NCBI GenBank assembly: GCA_032718475.1
Contig: JAUCBJ010005995.1
Span: 1 to 30,965 of the forward strand
DNA from: Nemertoderma westbladi
Lineage: Eukaryota > Xenacoelomorpha > Nemertodermatida > Nemertodermatidae
DNA length: 30,965 nucleotides
Reading direction: 5' to 3'
Each line of letters opens with the position of its first letter. Position 1 is the stretch's first letter. The notes under the pieces were generated by a model. It was not told the DNA's origin. It worked only from the letters and a program-made list of their open reading frames with translations, and did not search any database. This document shows positions 9,831 through 19,153 of this stretch, in pieces. A program made the position numbers and the translations under genes.

Positions 9831-11725
9831 CTGACCACGACACCATGGGTGCTCCTACTACTGTACTGGCTACGAAACCATAGCTGCTCCACTGACCACG
9901 ACACCACGGGTGCTCCTAATGACAACAACACCTTGGGTGCTCCTGCTGACCACATCGCCATGGTGTTCCTACATACCACGACTCCACGGTGCCGTTAATG
10001 ACAACAACACCTCGGGTGCTCCTATGACCACGACATCACGGGTGCTCCTAATGACAACAACACCTCTGGTGGTCCTACTGATCACAACGCCATGGGGTGC
10101 TCTTACTAACCACGACACCATAGATAGTCCTACAGACCACGACGCCATGGGTGCTCCTACAGACCACGACACCACGGGTGCTCCTACAAACCACGACACC
10201 ACGGGTGCTCCTGATGACAACAACACCTTGGGCTTGGGTGCACCTACTGACCATAACACCATGGGTGCTCCTACCGACCTTAACGCCATAGGGGTTCCTA
10301 CTGACCACGACGCCATGGGTGCTCCTACTGACCACGACATCACGAGTGTTCCTACAGACCACGACACCACGGGTGTTCTTACAGACCACGACATCACGGG
10401 TGCTCCTACAGAGCATGACACCACGGGTGCTCCTGATGACAACAATACCTTGGGTGCTCCTATTGACCACAACACCATGGGTGCTCCTACTGACCACGAC
10501 ACTGTGCTCCTACAGACCACGACATCACGGGTGCTCCTGATGACAACAACACCTTGGGTGCTCCTATTGACCACAACACCATGGGTGCTCCTACTGATCA
10601 CGACACTGTGCTCCTACAGACCACAACACCACGGGTGCTCCTACAAACCACGACTCCATGGATGCTCCTGGTGACAACAACACCATGGGTGCACCTACTG
10701 ACCATAACGCCATGGGTGCTCCTACTGATCAAAAAATCATGGGTGCTCCTAATGACAACAACAGCTCTGGTGATCCCACTGATCACAACGCCATGGGGTG
10801 CTCTTACTAACCACGACACCATATAGTCCTACTGACCACGACGCCACGGGTGCTCCTACAGAGCACGACGCCACGGGTGCTCCTAATGACAACAACACCC
10901 CTGGTGATCATACTGATCACAACGCCATGGGGTGCTCTTACTAACAAAGACACCATATATAGTCCTACCGATCACGACACCACGGGTGTTCCTACTAACC
11001 ACAACACCATGGGTGCTCCTACTGTACTGGCTACGAAACCACGGCTGCTCCTCTGACCACGACACCACGGGTGATCCTAATGACAACAACACCTTGGGCT
11101 TGGGTGCACCTACTGACCATAACACCATGGGTGCTCCTACTGACCTTAACGCCATAGGGGTTCCTACTGACCACGACACCATGGGTGCTCCTACTGACCA
11201 CGATACCACGAGTGTTCCTACAGACCACGACACCACGGGTGTTCTTACAGACCTCATCACGGGTGCTCCTACAGACCATGACACCACGGGTGCTCCTGAT
11301 GACAACAATACCTTGGGTGCTCCTATTGACCACAACACCATGGGTGCTCCTACTGACCACGACACTGTGCTCCTACAGACCACGACACCATGGATGCTCC
11401 TGGTGACAACACCATGGGTGCACCTACTGACCATAACGCCATGGGTGCTCCTACTGACCACAACACCATGGTTGCTCCCTCCTACTGACCACAACACCAT
11501 GGGTGCTCCGACTGGCCACAACACCATGGTTGCTCCTACTGACCATAACGCCAAAGGTGCTCCTACTGACCATAACGCCATGGGTGCTCCTACTTACCAC
11601 GACACCATGGGTGCTCCTACTGACCACGACACCATGGGTGCTCCTACTGACCACGACACCATGGGTGCTCCAACTGATCACGACACAACCGGTGCTCCTA
11701 CTGACCACAACACCATTGGTGCTTC
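9831..11725 (+). repeat. 27-bp minisatellite array, about 70 copies
   Basis: The unit is ACCACGACACCATGGGTGCT CCTACTG (27 bp, so reading frame is kept from copy to copy). Variants replace ACCACGAC with ATGACAACAAC, and CCATGG with CCACGG or CCTTGG. Longer segments are themselves duplicated: TTGGGCTTGGGTGCACC occurs near 10229 and 11095, and GTACTGGCTACGAAACCA near 9860 and 11024. On the plus strand one phase reads (TDHDTMGAP)n for up to about 200-270 codons in two blocks. Frames on the minus strand are open too (HGVVVSRST). The blocks are in different phases, the only way to lengthen them is from non-ATG starts, and no unique coding sequence is attached, so I treat this as non-coding. It ends about 230 bp from the PP5 poly(A) signals. 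Confidence 0.92.
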
Positions 11726-11950
11726 TTCGAAGCCCTCCAGGGAAATGTTATTGTAATAGTGGAGTGAATAAGAAAAAGTCAGCTAAGTAAATTCAGCCCG
11801 TATTTTATGAGGAAAATTTAGTAAATAGGTTGTTATTGTCAACGAGTTGTTTATCATTTTTATGAACAAAACAAATATTCGTAAACGTGACATTCAATAT
11901 TTTAATATTCGAAAATAAAGAAAACCAAATATTTATCATCTAAATTAGAA

Positions 11951-11976
11951 TTTATTTAAAATAAATAACGTTTATT
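11951..11976 (-). terminator. Poly(A) signals of the PP5 gene
   Basis: On the minus strand the stop codon TGA runs directly into AATAAA (11976-11971), with the stop's final A forming the first A of the signal. A second AATAAA lies at 11956-11951. This predicts a 3' UTR of only a few tens of bases. Confidence 0.6.
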
Positions 11977-13610
11977 CAACCGAGAAGCCCCAGTAACCGA
12001 TTAGCGAACGCCATCGGACGCACTTTGGGATGCGGAACTGCGTCGTAAGTAACAAACTGTGGCTTCAGTTGCGGGGCAACAAGATTAATAAACGCGCCCT
12101 TATTGCCCATCGAGTCGCAATAGTTTGGGGCGGAGAATATGGTAATGCAGCGCGAATCGTGAGCGACTTCGTAGCCTTCGGGTTTAACTTCGTGACTACG
12201 AATTATATAATCTAGTTTATTCTCATCGCAGAATCGCTTGGTAACGTCGGGACCGAACTGGGTGCCGACACCGCGTTTACTGGGAGCGCGACCCGGGGAC
12301 CCCATGGGATCCGACCACAACAGATCGCACATGATCCCGGACTCTGGGGGCTGTCTGTTCCGTTGGAGACCCCGGATATCGGAGAGTTTAACACCCTCCT
12401 CCGAAAACAAACCCCCGTGGGCGACCAGAACCCGCCCGTTTATGAGATGCGCCAAAGGAAGAAGATTATAGATCTCGGTAAACAACAACGCCATATCGGG
12501 GCTGTACTTGGCACGAACCTCCCCTTCGAATCCGTACATCTGGTTCATCGTCTCAGTTTCGTGATTCCCTCGCGCTAAAAACAAATGCGACGGATAAAGA
12601 AGTTTTAAAGCGAAAAGCGAGATAATAACTTCCACGCTAAAACTACCCCGGTCAACAAAGTCCCCGTTAAATAAATACGGGTTGTCTTCAGAAGGCAGAC
12701 CATTCAGTTGGAATATATTTAGTAGGTCGTAGAATTGACCGTGTATATCCCCACAGACAGTGAACCTACTCCCTTCCGGAATGCTTATATCCACCAACGT
12801 CTCGACCCCTAAGAAGAACGTCTTCACTTGCCGCAAGATCTCGAACACAAACTTGCGATGGAGCCTTTTCTCCTCTTTGAACTCTTCAAGGATTTGTTTA
12901 ACAAACTCCAGTGTTACGACTCCGTCCTCCAACAGCTTGGCGCCCTTGTAATCATCCGTTATCGTTATGGATTGAATGTCCAGAGTGTCCAACACTGATT
13001 TGCTTGTATCGTCATTGGCTATCGCTTTCTCGAAGGCTTTCTGTTTTACTATTTTGTTGCACTCTGAGTATTTTAATCTGGCGGCTTTATCATTGGGTCG
13101 AACTTTACAAACGATCTCGAAATCTTTCAAGGCGAGTTTGAACTTCCCCAGACTCATATTAGCAGCTGCGCGTCTGTAGTAACCCTTAACAAATGTGTTG
13201 TCTAACTCCAACGCTCGGTTCGCGTCAGCTAACGCGGCCCCAAACATCTCGGTTTTAAGATACGCGAAACTTCGGTTCCCGTAGTACGTAGACGCGTTTG
13301 GGTTGAGATTTATCGCTTTGTTATACAACTCTATTGCTTTATCGTATTCGCCTTTCTTAAAGAATTTATTGGCCTCGTCTTTCAATTTCTCCGCATCCTC
13401 AACCGCTCCGTCGCAGGAGCCATTCTGACTGGCTACACATTCTGATTCGTCTTTATCGGCCTCCATTACATCTAAACGCTCCCGTTTCCGGTTGAACCAA
13501 TAATTGTAATTCACTACGTTTATTATCAATAAGGTTGCGACCGCTGTGCCAACAATTACCAGTAGCGCTGATCTATCGAGGGTTAGAAAACTATTGTACC
13601 AATTCGTCAT
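11976..13610 (-). CDS. PPP5C: Serine/threonine protein phosphatase 5 with N-terminal membrane anchor
   Basis: 544 residues in one uninterrupted ORF. Three TPR repeats (about 72-173) precede a PPP-family catalytic domain with GDIHG (287-291), GDFVDRG (316-322), RGNHE (347-351), VAHGG (His398) and SAPNYCD (493-499), which are the metal-binding and catalytic motifs. The Hsp90-binding carboxylate-clamp positions are kept (Lys77, Asn81, Asn112, Lys142, Arg146), and the C-terminal autoinhibitory helix is present (AVPHPKVRPMAFAN). PP5 dephosphorylates Ser/Thr in Hsp90 co-chaperone and kinase clients. Unusually, residues 14-35 are a hydrophobic helix followed by RKRER, resembling a signal anchor. The ATG at 13610 is the first after an in-frame stop but has weak context (C at -3, A at +4). 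Met49 (13466) has G at -3 and G at +4 and would give a 496-residue soluble protein close to the usual PP5 length of about 499. No intron is seen, although animal PP5 genes usually have many exons. Confidence 0.95.
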   Translation of the reverse strand: MTNWYNSFLTLDRSALLVIVGTAVATLLIINVVNYNYWFNRKRERLDVMEADKDESECVASQNGSCDGAVEDAEKLKDEANKFFKKGEYDKAIELYNKAINLNPNASTYYGNRSFAYLKTEMFGAALADANRALELDNTFVKGYYRRAAANMSLGKFKLALKDFEIVCKVRPNDKAARLKYSECNKIVKQKAFEKAIANDDTSKSVLDTLDIQSITITDDYKGAKLLEDGVVTLEFVKQILEEFKEEKRLHRKFVFEILRQVKTFFLGVETLVDISIPEGSRFTVCGDIHGQFYDLLNIFQLNGLPSEDNPYLFNGDFVDRGSFSVEVIISLFALKLLYPSHLFLARGNHETETMNQMYGFEGEVRAKYSPDMALLFTEIYNLLPLAHLINGRVLVAHGGLFSEEGVKLSDIRGLQRNRQPPESGIMCDLLWSDPMGSPGRAPSKRGVGTQFGPDVTKRFCDENKLDYIIRSHEVKPEGYEVAHDSRCITIFSAPNYCDSMGNKGAFINLVAPQLKPQFVTYDAVPHPKVRPMAFANRLLGLLG

Positions 13611-13640
13611 AAGATCAAATTTGAAATGTGAAAATAGCAA

Positions 13641-14523
13641 GTAAAATATGAACTAGACGGAAAGACTAGTGTAACTGCTGTAGGTCTAATGGAATGGTAG
13701 GCCTAAAGTCGCGATAGGTCCCATTTCACCATTTTTATTAAAGCTGTAAAGGTCACACAGCTGTTGATGCACTGCGCTAACTTCCACCGTCTTAGGACAG
13801 TTGCCAACTTTGAATAATTGTATCCCTCTACACTTTACTAACCTGCATAATATTGTACTGGCGTAATAGAGAATTTTTACTCCCTATGCACCATGCAAAA
13901 TCACTCCCCGGTTCAAATTCCCTAGTGAACTTTCACCTCCAGGGTGTATTTTCCCTACCGTTGGGCTAGTGCAGTGCAGTAGTGTATTTTAACCTCCTCC
14001 GGTGAAAACTGACCCCTCCATTTATCAATTTTTACTCTGTGCAAATCCATCCCCGGTTGAATTTCCCTAGTGTATTCTCACTCCAAGATAATTTTTGTAT
14101 CTTCTCCAGTAGGCCTACTTTACTATATACAAATCTCCAGCATGTGTTTATTTATGTTCTAGAGGTATCTGTGGTCGTCTGTTAGCTTAACTGCAGGCTT
14201 AAATCGAATATAAATTGATATTGACATTTAAAATATCATGGGGCGGGCTGGCGGGGGTCTGGGGGTATGAATACCTTTACCGGTACACTGACTGACTGAT
14301 GAGGTTTAAATTTCACTACAAAATCACCCAGAGTAGTTTCACCCCCGGTTAAAATGTAAAATACCCTAGTGAATTCTAACCGGGAGAGCAAATACACTAT
14401 AGAGACACTAGAATTTGGACTGGAATTTTAACTGCTGTTTGTAGTTAGGCCTACCTACAAAATATGGACATTGGACAGGTATAACATAATGATTTCTTCT
14501 AAGCTATCCTGTATTAGAGTAGG
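13641..14523. repeat. Intergenic stretch with CCCCGGTT-type repeat copies
   Basis: Several copies of CACTCCCCGGTTCAAATTCC-like blocks (about 13902, 14045 and 14339) and their inverted partners (GGTGTATTTTCCCTA, TTCTAACCGGGAGAGC), related to the cluster at 7058-7260. The block CAGAGTAGTTTCACCCCCGG at about 14331 matches 7064 closely. No gene seen. It contains the presumed PP5 promoter just upstream of 13610, without a recognisable TATA box. Confidence 0.5.
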
Positions 14524-14532
14524 CCTATTAAG

Positions 14533-15215
14533 GGTACGTACTAAAAGGTAGAACGATCTATAACGGGCTATAACGATCTACGACGATCTAGGCCTACAGA
14601 TCTATAACCTGATAACGGGCTATAATTTCCTATAAACAAGCTATCTGCCTATAACGAGCTATAATATGAAAATTTACATTAAAAAAACGCCCCTTGGGTG
14701 TGTTTAACTTTTGGATTAACACGGTGGTCTGAAAAATACCGCAGGTTAAAAATTAGGGTAGGCTTATCTGCCTATGTCTAATTGATACTGGTAAGTTTTT
14801 TTTATTGGCCTATATATATTGGCCTACTATATTCCTGTATTCTATATCGACCAGAAGCTGACAGCGGATAGCAGGATGGAGGATAGACAGAGAGATGCAG
14901 AGATGGGAGACCTCTCCACTGCTGCACTGTCTGATAGTCAATAATGCAGTACTGGCATGCTGACTAATGCAGTAATGACTGATTTCGTGATACCACAAAG
15001 ATGAAAAGCATTATGGACTAAAAAACCAAATTGCGTAATTAAATTACTGACTAGTAAAATAAATCCATTCTAAAATATGATTTTTTAATGTAAATTTTCA
15101 GATTATAGCTCGTTATAGGCAGATAGGTGGTAATAGCTTGTTATAGGAGTTATACTGTAGCCTGTTATAGATCGTTATAGCCCGTTATAGATCGTTCTAC
15201 TTTTTAGTACGTACC
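14533..15215. mobile_element. Non-autonomous foldback DNA transposon C (9-bp TSD)
   Basis: A 683-bp element sits between two copies of CCTATTAAG (14524-14532 and 15216-15224). The ends are GGTACGTACTAAAA and its reverse complement TTTTTAGTACGTACC. Arms of about 160 bp (14533-14695 and 15060-15215) pair through GTAGAACGATCTATAACGGG and CTATAACGATCTA, and further in through CTATCTGCCTATAACGAGC and GAAAATTTACATTAAAAAA. The arms are themselves made of short repeats of TATAACG. There is no transposase ORF; the unique centre has only a 62-codon frame with no likeness to known proteins. A 9-bp duplication fits a Mutator-like origin. Confidence 0.8.
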
Positions 15216-15224
15216 CCTATTAAG

Positions 15225-15498
15225 CACATATAGCTAGGCTGGTAACGGCCACGATTTTTGCACTACCCATGGCCTAATATAGGCCTATATAGTAGGCCAT
15301 GCACTACCGCTACCACCAATTAAACTAAAAGTAAAACTAATGTAAACGGATGAGGCCGTTTGGCTGCTGGTCGTTCCGCACAACGTACTGCTGTGTGCTG
15401 CTACAGTAGCTGTACTGTCAGTTATTTAGTTGTGCTGTGCAGCAGTGTGGTCACGAAACTGGTTGGAAGTATGAGTATTGTATGGGTGTAAACGTTAA
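15225..15498. other. Short intergenic stretch
   Basis: No gene recognised; one TAGGCCTA at about 15280. Confidence 0.4.
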
Positions 15499-15690
15499 GC
15501 AGACAGTGGTGCAGACAGTGGTGCAGACACTGGTGCAGACAGTGGTGCAGACAGTGGTGCAGACAGTGGTGCAGACAGTGGTGCAGACAGTGGTGCAGAC
15601 AGTGGTGCAGACAGTGGTGCAGACAATGTTGCAGACAGTGGTGAGACACTGGTGCAGACAGTGGTGCAGACACTGGTGCAGACACCTGGT
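15499..15690 (+). repeat. 12-bp minisatellite, about 16 copies
   Basis: Unit GCAGACAGTGGT with a few CACTGGT and AATGTT variants. Its period of 12 keeps frames open on both strands (QTVV repeats, or CLHH/APLS on the other strand). No flanking unique coding sequence is attached, so it is not called as a gene. Confidence 0.93.
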
Positions 15691-16195
15691 GAAAATACTG
15701 AAATACCAGAGTACCACAAAACACAATTCCATCAGGCACTATTATTTATATTTTATCATAGACTTTATTATCTACAAATAATATGCGAGTAACTACTGAA
15801 AGATTCTAAATGAAGTAGGGAGGAAGTATGTCGTACAATACGGGGTGCGTGGGGGTGAATGTGCCATGAATACAAATAATTATAAGTGGTGTATACGAAA
15901 GTAATTAATCGGTATTCCCATTTTCATATTATATAAACAATAATGTGTACAAACTGAGCTGCAATGTCTCAAAGGAGCACAGGAATGAGGCTTAAGCGAC
16001 AGTGTTTGATTGTTTATACATGACCTACTTTATACAGAGTATGTTCTATTTGTTTACCTTTACTGGAGTCACTGCTTATTAATAAAACGAGCTAATCAAG
16101 TTATTGTATCATGCTGGGGGGATATACATTCTCTAACTGCAGTAAGGTCTCAGGAATTCTTAGCCCGCGAGTAATATTAGCCCGCTAAACAATGA
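15691..16195. other. Spacer between the two opposed minisatellites
   Basis: AT-rich, about 500 bp; no gene or complete element seen. Includes GTGCGTGGGGGTGAATGTGC. Confidence 0.4.
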
Positions 16196-16240
16196 CGTTT
16201 ATTGTTTTGGTTCCCCCAATACGCCTCTGAAACCTGCTAC
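16196..16240 (-). repeat. Dispersed repeat copy (GGAGCAGGTTACA family)
   Basis: On the minus strand this reads GTAGCAGGTTTCAGAGGCGT, then ATTGGGGGAACCAAAACAAT AAACG. It is very close to the units inside foldback A (2212-2392), with only a few differences, and lies directly beside the second 12-bp minisatellite. Confidence 0.75.
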
Positions 16241-16257
16241 TTTACTAACCTGCTCAT

Positions 16258-16427
16258 TTACTGTCTGCACCAGTGTCAGCACCACTGCACCACTGTCTGC
16301 ACCAGTGTCTGCACCACTGACTGCACCAATGTCTGCATCACTGTCTGCACCAGTGTCTGGACCAGTGTCTGCACCACTGTCTGCACCAGTGTCTGCACCA
16401 GTGTCTGTACCACTGTCTTTGGATATC
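16258..16427 (-). repeat. 12-bp minisatellite in opposite orientation, about 14 copies
   Basis: Unit TCTGCACCAGTG/TCTGCACCACTG on the plus strand, which is the reverse complement of the array at 15499-15690. It is somewhat more degenerate (AATGTCTGCATC, GTCTGGACC). Flanking sequences of the two arrays are not mirror images. Confidence 0.92.
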
Positions 16428-16587
16428 ATACTATTCGGAATATCAAAATCGTATGTTGTATATATTGTATTGCATTTATTAAATACATAGTATAACAAAT
16501 ATGTTATCATTGTTGTACAACATTCATGATAAATTTAGTATTTTTTCATTGTATTAAAACTAATATATAACATAAGCACCATTTTTT

Positions 16588-16615
16588 TTTATTAATCGTG
16601 GTTGGTAATTTTATT
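16588..16615 (-). terminator. Poly(A) signal and short A-tract after YARS2
   Basis: On the minus strand an AATAAA (16615-16610) lies about 15 bases past the stop codon. It is followed by some 16 bases and then AATAAAAAAAAAA, a short A-tract ending at 16582. The spacing matches a cleavage signal followed by either a genomic A-run or a decayed retroposed poly(A) tail. Confidence 0.55.
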
Positions 16616-16629
16616 ACCCAAACTGTTAA

Positions 16630-18123
16630 TTACAACCAACTCACTACGAACCATTTCTTCTTACCGAGTTTAAGCAATGAAACTCCATTACTGAGAATGT
16701 ATTTATCAGCAGTCATTAATTCATTACAATCTCTACAACGAAACTCGTTAATAAGAACTCCTCCCCGCTCAATAACTTCACGACATTTCAACCTATTTGG
16801 ATAGCAGCCTAAATAATCCACCACGTCCAAGATCGTAAGATTATCGCGTAGTCTTAACGATGTAATAAGACAACCGAAGTGCTTCTCTATGTAGGAATTC
16901 GATAGATTCTGTAAGACCTGGGAAGGTCTATTGGACTCTGAGTGGTACAATAAGTTTGTTATAACTTGCGCGGCTTGTAACCCTTCTGTTCCGTGTACGT
17001 AATAAGTAACTTCTTCCGCTAGCGAACTCTGAGCTAACCGTCGGCCTGGGTCGGACCGGTGGAGTAATAAAAGCGAATCGATATCGTCAGAGGAACGAAA
17101 AGAGTAATGTTTAGAGTACTTAGTGACGTCATTGTCGGACAATCGAAGGAAATACTGGTAGAACTGGAAGGAGGAAGTTTGTTCCGGGTTCAACCAGACG
17201 GCGGTGCCTTCAGACTTAGATAGCTTACTGCCATCGGGTCCCAACACCAACGGAGTAGTTAACCCGTAGACCTCGGAACCGGTTCTAGATTTTATCATCC
17301 GGTTTCCTGAGACAATATTCCCCATCTGATCGCTTCCGCCCAGTTGAATGCGACAGTTTCTTGAGCGGAACAGATGGTAGAAATCGTAGGCTTGGAACGC
17401 AGAGTAACAAAACTCGGCCAAGTTCATTCCTGCGTCCTCGAGTCTCAGTTTTACGTAATCGCGACTTAATACATCGCCGACTCTTATGTGCCGCGCGAAC
17501 TGGCTTATAAAGTCTGTCGCTGGGAGTTCTTTGTACCAGTCGTAGTTGTTCAATATATCCATGGCGGGAGTTGCAGGGGATATAACTCCAGCAACACGTA
17601 GATTCCGCTCGACATTAGCGATACTCTCTGTGATCGATTTGACGCTGTTTCCTATAACATCGACAGATTGCTCCCGTCTCTCCGAGGTTCTACCGCTGGG
17701 GTCTCCGACCGCCGCGGTTCCCTGGCCAATCACAGCGACCGCTCGGTATCCGACTGCGTGGAAGCGGAACAGCGTGACCAATGGCAGGAGGTTTCCTATG
17801 TGTAAGGAGACCGACGTGGGGTCGAACCCACAATATACGCCCACGTTAGGGTCGCGTCGCAAAGACTCGCTAATCCCGTAACTTAAAGCGCTCATCGATG
17901 GGAACGCGTTGGCGATACAACCACGGCGCTGCAGGTCTTCAAAAAGTTGGTGCTGAGTTCCACTACGAGTGTCGAGTTCGGTACCGGTACATTGTGTTTT
18001 AGTTGAGGAGTATTTGCGGTGTTCAGTTCGATACCAATAGGTCGAGCCTTTCAATGAAGAGCTGAAAGTAATTCGTCTAGAAACTGTTTCAGGTACTACC
18101 GGTAGTTGCAACCGCAAGAACAT
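16630..18123 (-). CDS. YARS2: Mitochondrial tyrosyl-tRNA synthetase
   Basis: 497 residues in one uninterrupted ORF. It charges mitochondrial tRNA-Tyr with tyrosine in the matrix. The bacterial-type class I fold shows YCGFDPT (97-103), the HIGH-box equivalent HIGN (108-111), GDPSGR (about 140), the tyrosine-site helix YSAFQAYDF (about 240-248), GGSDQMGN (262-269) and the KMSKS equivalent KLSKS (300-304). A C-terminal S4-like RNA-binding region follows from about 436 (REVIERGGVLINEFRC). The first 50-60 residues are rich in Arg, Ser and Thr and poor in acidic residues, as expected for a mitochondrial presequence. The ATG at 18123 is the first in-frame one after an upstream stop. An out-of-frame ATG at 18136 opens a 13-codon uORF that overlaps it. 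Length is close to human YARS2 (477). Lack of introns is unusual for an animal YARS2. Function is confident from motifs; organelle targeting is inferred. Confidence 0.95.
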   Translation of the reverse strand: MFLRLQLPVVPETVSRRITFSSSLKGSTYWYRTEHRKYSSTKTQCTGTELDTRSGTQHQLFEDLQRRGCIANAFPSMSALSYGISESLRRDPNVGVYCGFDPTSVSLHIGNLLPLVTLFRFHAVGYRAVAVIGQGTAAVGDPSGRTSERREQSVDVIGNSVKSITESIANVERNLRVAGVISPATPAMDILNNYDWYKELPATDFISQFARHIRVGDVLSRDYVKLRLEDAGMNLAEFCYSAFQAYDFYHLFRSRNCRIQLGGSDQMGNIVSGNRMIKSRTGSEVYGLTTPLVLGPDGSKLSKSEGTAVWLNPEQTSSFQFYQYFLRLSDNDVTKYSKHYSFRSSDDIDSLLLLHRSDPGRRLAQSSLAEEVTYYVHGTEGLQAAQVITNLLYHSESNRPSQVLQNLSNSYIEKHFGCLITSLRLRDNLTILDVVDYLGCYPNRLKCREVIERGGVLINEFRCRDCNELMTADKYILSNGVSLLKLGKKKWFVVSWL

Positions 18124-18139
18124 ATCGGCCGGCACATTT

Positions 18140-19039
18140 ATAATAATATTCCCAGATTAATTACTGTACATTAATCAGTACCCAGGTACCGGTATGTATT
18201 TTTGTATTATTCAATAGAATATTATTCTACTGTAGGCCTATCTATCTATCATCTATCTAACAGTCTAATGCAGAAATTGTAATTAATACAGTACATGCAG
18301 TAAATATTAGATAATCTGATAACACCACCCCCATAGCTGACAGCCAGACAGAGACAGTTAAATAAATATGTTTCCAAAGCTGTAAGGATTGGAAAAATTT
18401 GGCAAATCGATGCATTACATACCGAAACCGACATACATGTAATTGATGTATTATTCTCGATTACTAGGCCTACTGTATTACTGGTACCGGTACCGTACTA
18501 CTGCTGTACCGGTGCTGTTCTACAGGGTATTTAGTTGTCTGCAGGCAACTAGGTCATAGGCCTAAGCCTAACTGATAAAATGAATTCAAATCTCCCTGTA
18601 AAATTCCAACCACTCAATATCATCCAATAGCTAAAGGAGTATGCAACAGTTGCCAGCCAATCTATAAGAATGGGCATTTAAATAGGTGTGTAACGAATTA
18701 GTTACCGTTACTCTTATTTAATTAAATATGGTTGACTACAATGTTGTCTATGAGTAGGTTTGTTGACGTGAAACAGTTTGTCTCGTGACACGAGTAAAGG
18801 AAAGTGAATATTGTCTCGTGGCTCCTGAGTAAGAAAAGTGAAACAGGTTGTCTATCGTGACTTGACGTTTCTTAAGAAATTCAATTGTCACATGTCACCA
18901 TTAAAAATAAAATGACGATAATATTATGGATTGAAATCTAGTCCGCTGATTCAATCTCCCATAATAAATAAATTTAATTTAATACGTATTGCCTGGGAAC
19001 GTAATAATTAATTACAGTAATTGCGAAATTGTGTAGCCT
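18140..19039. other. Intergenic stretch upstream of YARS2
   Basis: AT-rich, no gene seen. From about 18771 to 18865 there are two degenerate copies of a roughly 45-bp unit containing GTGAAACAG-TTGTCTCGTGAC. TAGGCCTA occurs at about 18233, 18465 and 18556, and clustered TACCGGTACCG at about 18482. Confidence 0.45.
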
Positions 19040-19045
19040 AATTAC

Positions 19046-19153
19046 TAAGGCTGCGTATACACCAGTGTTGACGTGTAACTGTTTACCCCATATACTGGTA
19101 CCGCCAACTGTGACACATGACACGTCAACACTGGTGTATAATACGCAGCCTTA
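19046..19153. mobile_element. Small MITE-like inverted repeat, 108 bp
   Basis: TAAGGCTGCGTATACACCAG TGTTGACGTGT (19046-19076) pairs with its reverse complement at 19120-19153, with one 3-base insertion (TATAATACGC against GCGTATA). The loop is about 43 bases. Flanking TA on both sides would fit a TA target duplication, but the outer flank ATTAC/GTAAT is also complementary, so the exact ends are uncertain. Confidence 0.7.

Noticed and set aside
9717-11756. Long threonine/histidine/proline-rich open frames on both strands
   Set aside because: They are produced by the 27-bp period of the minisatellite. The long versions start at GTG or TTG, change phase between blocks and carry no unique domain.
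13611-13640. Extra ten N-terminal residues for PP5
   Set aside because: They would need a TTG start. The first ATG after the in-frame stop is at 13610.
15422-15781. Open frames of about 75-115 codons made of QTVV or CLHH/APLS repeats
   Set aside because: Direct consequence of the 12-bp minisatellite period, open in several frames on both strands.
18124-18135. Four extra N-terminal residues for YARS2
   Set aside because: They would need a GTG start, which is not expected in a nuclear gene.
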